17,871 bases of DNA from an uncultured Erysipelotrichales bacterium (GTDB taxonomy: Bacteria > Bacillota_I > Bacilli_A > Erysipelotrichales > Coprobacillaceae). This document shows, in pieces, positions 16,883 through 17,871 of the stretch. Numbering within the stretch: the first letter of the stretch is position 1; every line of letters begins with the position of its first letter. A program made the position numbers and the translations under genes. The stretch spans positions 1 to 17,871 of the forward strand of contig CAKVJS010000005.1 of assembly GCA_934754755.1 (NCBI GenBank), given 5' to 3'. The notes below the pieces were generated by a model. It saw only the letters and a list, made by a program, of their open reading frames with translations, searched no databases and had not been told where the DNA came from.

Positions 16883-17155
16883 ATGGATGCTAGAAAGATT
16901 ACTATTATAGGGGGTTATATGGAGGATGCAGAGATCAAACAATACATAACGTATTTAGAAGATAAATATCCGAGTGAAGAAGTAGCATCTTTAACCTTGA
17001 CCATTGATAATGACTACGTCGATATGTCTTATACAATGCGCCCTCTATCCTTTCAAAGAATACGACGTATTACCGGCTACTTAGTGGGTACATTAGATAC
17101 CTTTAATGATGCAAAAAGAGCAGAAGAATCACAACGCATTAAACATAATGTATAA
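16883..17155 (+). CDS. Small protein resembling the C-terminal tail of anaerobic ribonucleotide reductase (NrdD)
   Basis: A 90-residue soluble protein. The C-terminal third, RRITGYLVGTLDTFNDAKRA and then EESQRIKH, resembles the stretch after the zinc ribbon in class III reductases (pattern R-[IV]-x-G-Y-L ... N-x-x-K-x-x-E ... R). There is no cysteine anywhere, so neither the zinc ribbon nor the active-site cysteines are present, and the glycyl-radical motif is lacking. The N-terminal ~55 residues are mixed alpha/beta with no recognised motif. AAGGAGG 8 nt before the ATG and a terminator after the gene support a complete single-gene unit rather than a remnant. Database entries named as partial NrdD may be the same family; the function is unknown and I do not call it a reductase. 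Confidence 0.75.
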   Translation: MDARKITIIGGYMEDAEIKQYITYLEDKYPSEEVASLTLTIDNDYVDMSYTMRPLSFQRIRRITGYLVGTLDTFNDAKRAEESQRIKHNV

Positions 17156-17176
17156 ATATAAAAACAACTAAAACAT

Positions 17177-17207
17177 AAAAATACCGATAGTTATTTCGGT
17201 ATTTTTT
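17177..17207. terminator. Bidirectional terminator between the two small genes
   Basis: AAAAATACCGA and TCGGTATTTTT form a perfect 11-bp stem with an 8-nt loop, with T tracts on both strands. It serves the plus-strand 90-residue gene and the convergent minus-strand membrane-protein gene. Confidence 0.88.
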
Positions 17208-17246
17208 CATAAAAAATCAATTATGTTTATACGTTACAAAAATAGA

Positions 17247-17486
17247 TTAAAAAAGCGATAAATAGATACAAGCTATCGAAGTAATTAAAGCTAGTACTGA
17301 AACAATCAAATTTAATATATCTTCCTTGTTTTCTAAGTATGCAACTAGATGTAAAATAGAAATACCAATGAAAATAATAGATATAATATCGTAAGAATTT
17401 GTATTATTTAATAAAGAAAACACCATATGAATTATACTTAGTAACATCATTCCAAAAACCGCGAACTTAAAACTATTCTTACTCAT
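17247..17486 (-). CDS. Small three-helix membrane protein of unknown function
   Basis: A 79-residue hydrophobic protein. Three membrane segments are predicted at about residues 6-26 (FKFAVFGMMLLSIIHMVFSL), 32-51 (YDIISIIFIGISILHLVAYL) and 58-79. The connecting loops are short, with NNTNS after helix 1 and ENKED after helix 2. AGGAGG about 8 nt before the ATG, a promoter upstream and a terminator downstream show that it is a real gene. No family was recognised. It is the only integral membrane protein in the window and shows no functional link to its neighbours. Confidence 0.8.
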   Translation of the reverse strand: MSKNSFKFAVFGMMLLSIIHMVFSLLNNTNSYDIISIIFIGISILHLVAYLENKEDILNLIVSVLALITSIACIYLSLF

Positions 17487-17526
17487 AATAATTCCTCCTC
17501 ATTATTATTCACTTGATAATTATACT

Positions 17527-17555
17527 ATAATAGGTATATAGAATTACACTTGCAA
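17527..17555 (-). promoter_or_regulatory. Promoter of the 79-residue membrane protein gene
   Basis: On the minus strand TTGCAA (17550-17555) and TATTAT (17527-17532) are 17 bp apart. A 15-bp dyad (17585-17599) lies about 30 bp upstream of the -35. Confidence 0.55.
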
Positions 17556-17584
17556 TTATTAAGATTAGAACCAAGGTCTTTTTA

Positions 17585-17599
17585 TAGTATGACATACTA
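17585..17599. repeat. 15-bp palindrome upstream of the membrane-protein promoter
   Basis: TAGTATG and CATACTA are perfect 7-bp half-sites around one central base. It could be an operator or a small hairpin; no adjacent regulator gene is present. Confidence 0.5.
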
Positions 17600-17871
17600 A
17601 TAATTATACATCTTTAGACAAAACTCTTCTTTTTATTACTGTGTTAAATGTTTCTCAAATGGCATGCTTAAACCCTCCTTCTAATCTCCATTCTCTAAAC
17701 TACCTACTGCCTCTACCAAATAATTATAACTACAAAAAAACAATTCCCAGTTTTATCGATTTTCAATATGAATAGAAATATTATCCTTTTTTACGTGTTA
17801 GTTTACAATTGATGTGAGACAAAACTCACCTTTTAAAAATCAAGGATAGAAAAAAGTGAATAGAACCTTTA
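17600..17871. other. Region with no convincing gene at the right edge
   Basis: No ORF of normal size is seen. A minus-strand micro-ORF at 17636-17665 (MPFEKHLTQ, 9 codons) has a strong AAGGAGGG 8 nt upstream and a TATAAT (17723-17728) further back without a -35. An 11-nt string AGACAAAACTC occurs at 17616-17626 and again at 17817-17827, the second copy inside a 5-bp hairpin GTGAG/CTCAC. The AT content is high. It may be the intergenic start of a gene beyond the window. Confidence 0.5.

Noticed and set aside
17561..17586. Plus-strand terminator AAGATT/GGTCTT with T tract
   Set aside because: Two of six pairs are wobbles and no plus-strand gene lies upstream of it.
17771..17812. Plus-strand 14-codon ORF starting at ATG 17768-17770
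   Set aside because: No Shine-Dalgarno sequence and no other sign of coding.

Overview
This is an AT-rich, gene-dense stretch of housekeeping chromosome from a low-GC Gram-positive bacterium (Bacillota). The gene set and order (ybeY, era, recO, glycyl-tRNA synthetase, dnaG, sigA, trmK, nif3, then ispH, yqfQ, cshB, nfo and ispG) correspond to the yqf/sigA region of Bacillus subtilis. The glycyl-tRNA synthetase is the single-chain dimeric type, the intergenic spaces are very short, and a small protein resembling the tail of anaerobic ribonucleotide reductase is present. Together these suggest an anaerobic lineage such as the Erysipelotrichia, but that placement is inference, not proof. No mobile element, CRISPR array, tRNA or rRNA was seen.

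Left region (1-7007). The end of rpsT closes with a terminator whose loop holds the stop codon. pepF (oligoendopeptidase) and ispG follow on the plus strand. ispG converges on nfo over a 9-bp gap filled by a bidirectional terminator. nfo lies downstream of, and overlaps, a DEAD-box helicase gene (cshB-like). The helicase diverges from a yqfQ/vrrA-family gene, which is followed by ispH. ispG and ispH encode the last two steps of the MEP isoprenoid pathway, and both products are [4Fe-4S] enzymes.

Central and right region (7002-16704). A long minus-strand series reads ybeY, era, recO, a hydrolase-like gene, glyQS, dnaG, sigA, trmK, nif3 and ung. Neighbours overlap or sit within about 20 bp, except for a 120-bp gap before glyQS that carries a promoter candidate and a terminator-like hairpin. 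These genes cover ribosome maturation (YbeY, Era), recombination (RecO), tRNA charging and modification (GlyQS, TrmK), replication priming (DnaG), the primary sigma factor (SigA) and uracil repair (Ung, which creates the substrate of Nfo).

Right end (16705-17871). A plus-strand gene for a 90-residue, cysteine-free protein similar to the NrdD C-terminal tail diverges from ybeY. It meets a minus-strand gene for a 79-residue membrane protein at a bidirectional terminator. The last ~385 bases hold only short sites and a possible 9-codon micro-ORF.

No wholly new multi-gene system is evident. The best leads are a hydrolase-like protein that has lost both the catalytic Ser and His, a perfect 10-bp hairpin placed between the Shine-Dalgarno sequence and start codon of ybeY, the stand-alone NrdD-tail protein, an 11-bp inverted repeat around the cshB/yqfQ divergent promoters, stop codons placed inside terminator loops, and a possible attenuator before glyQS.
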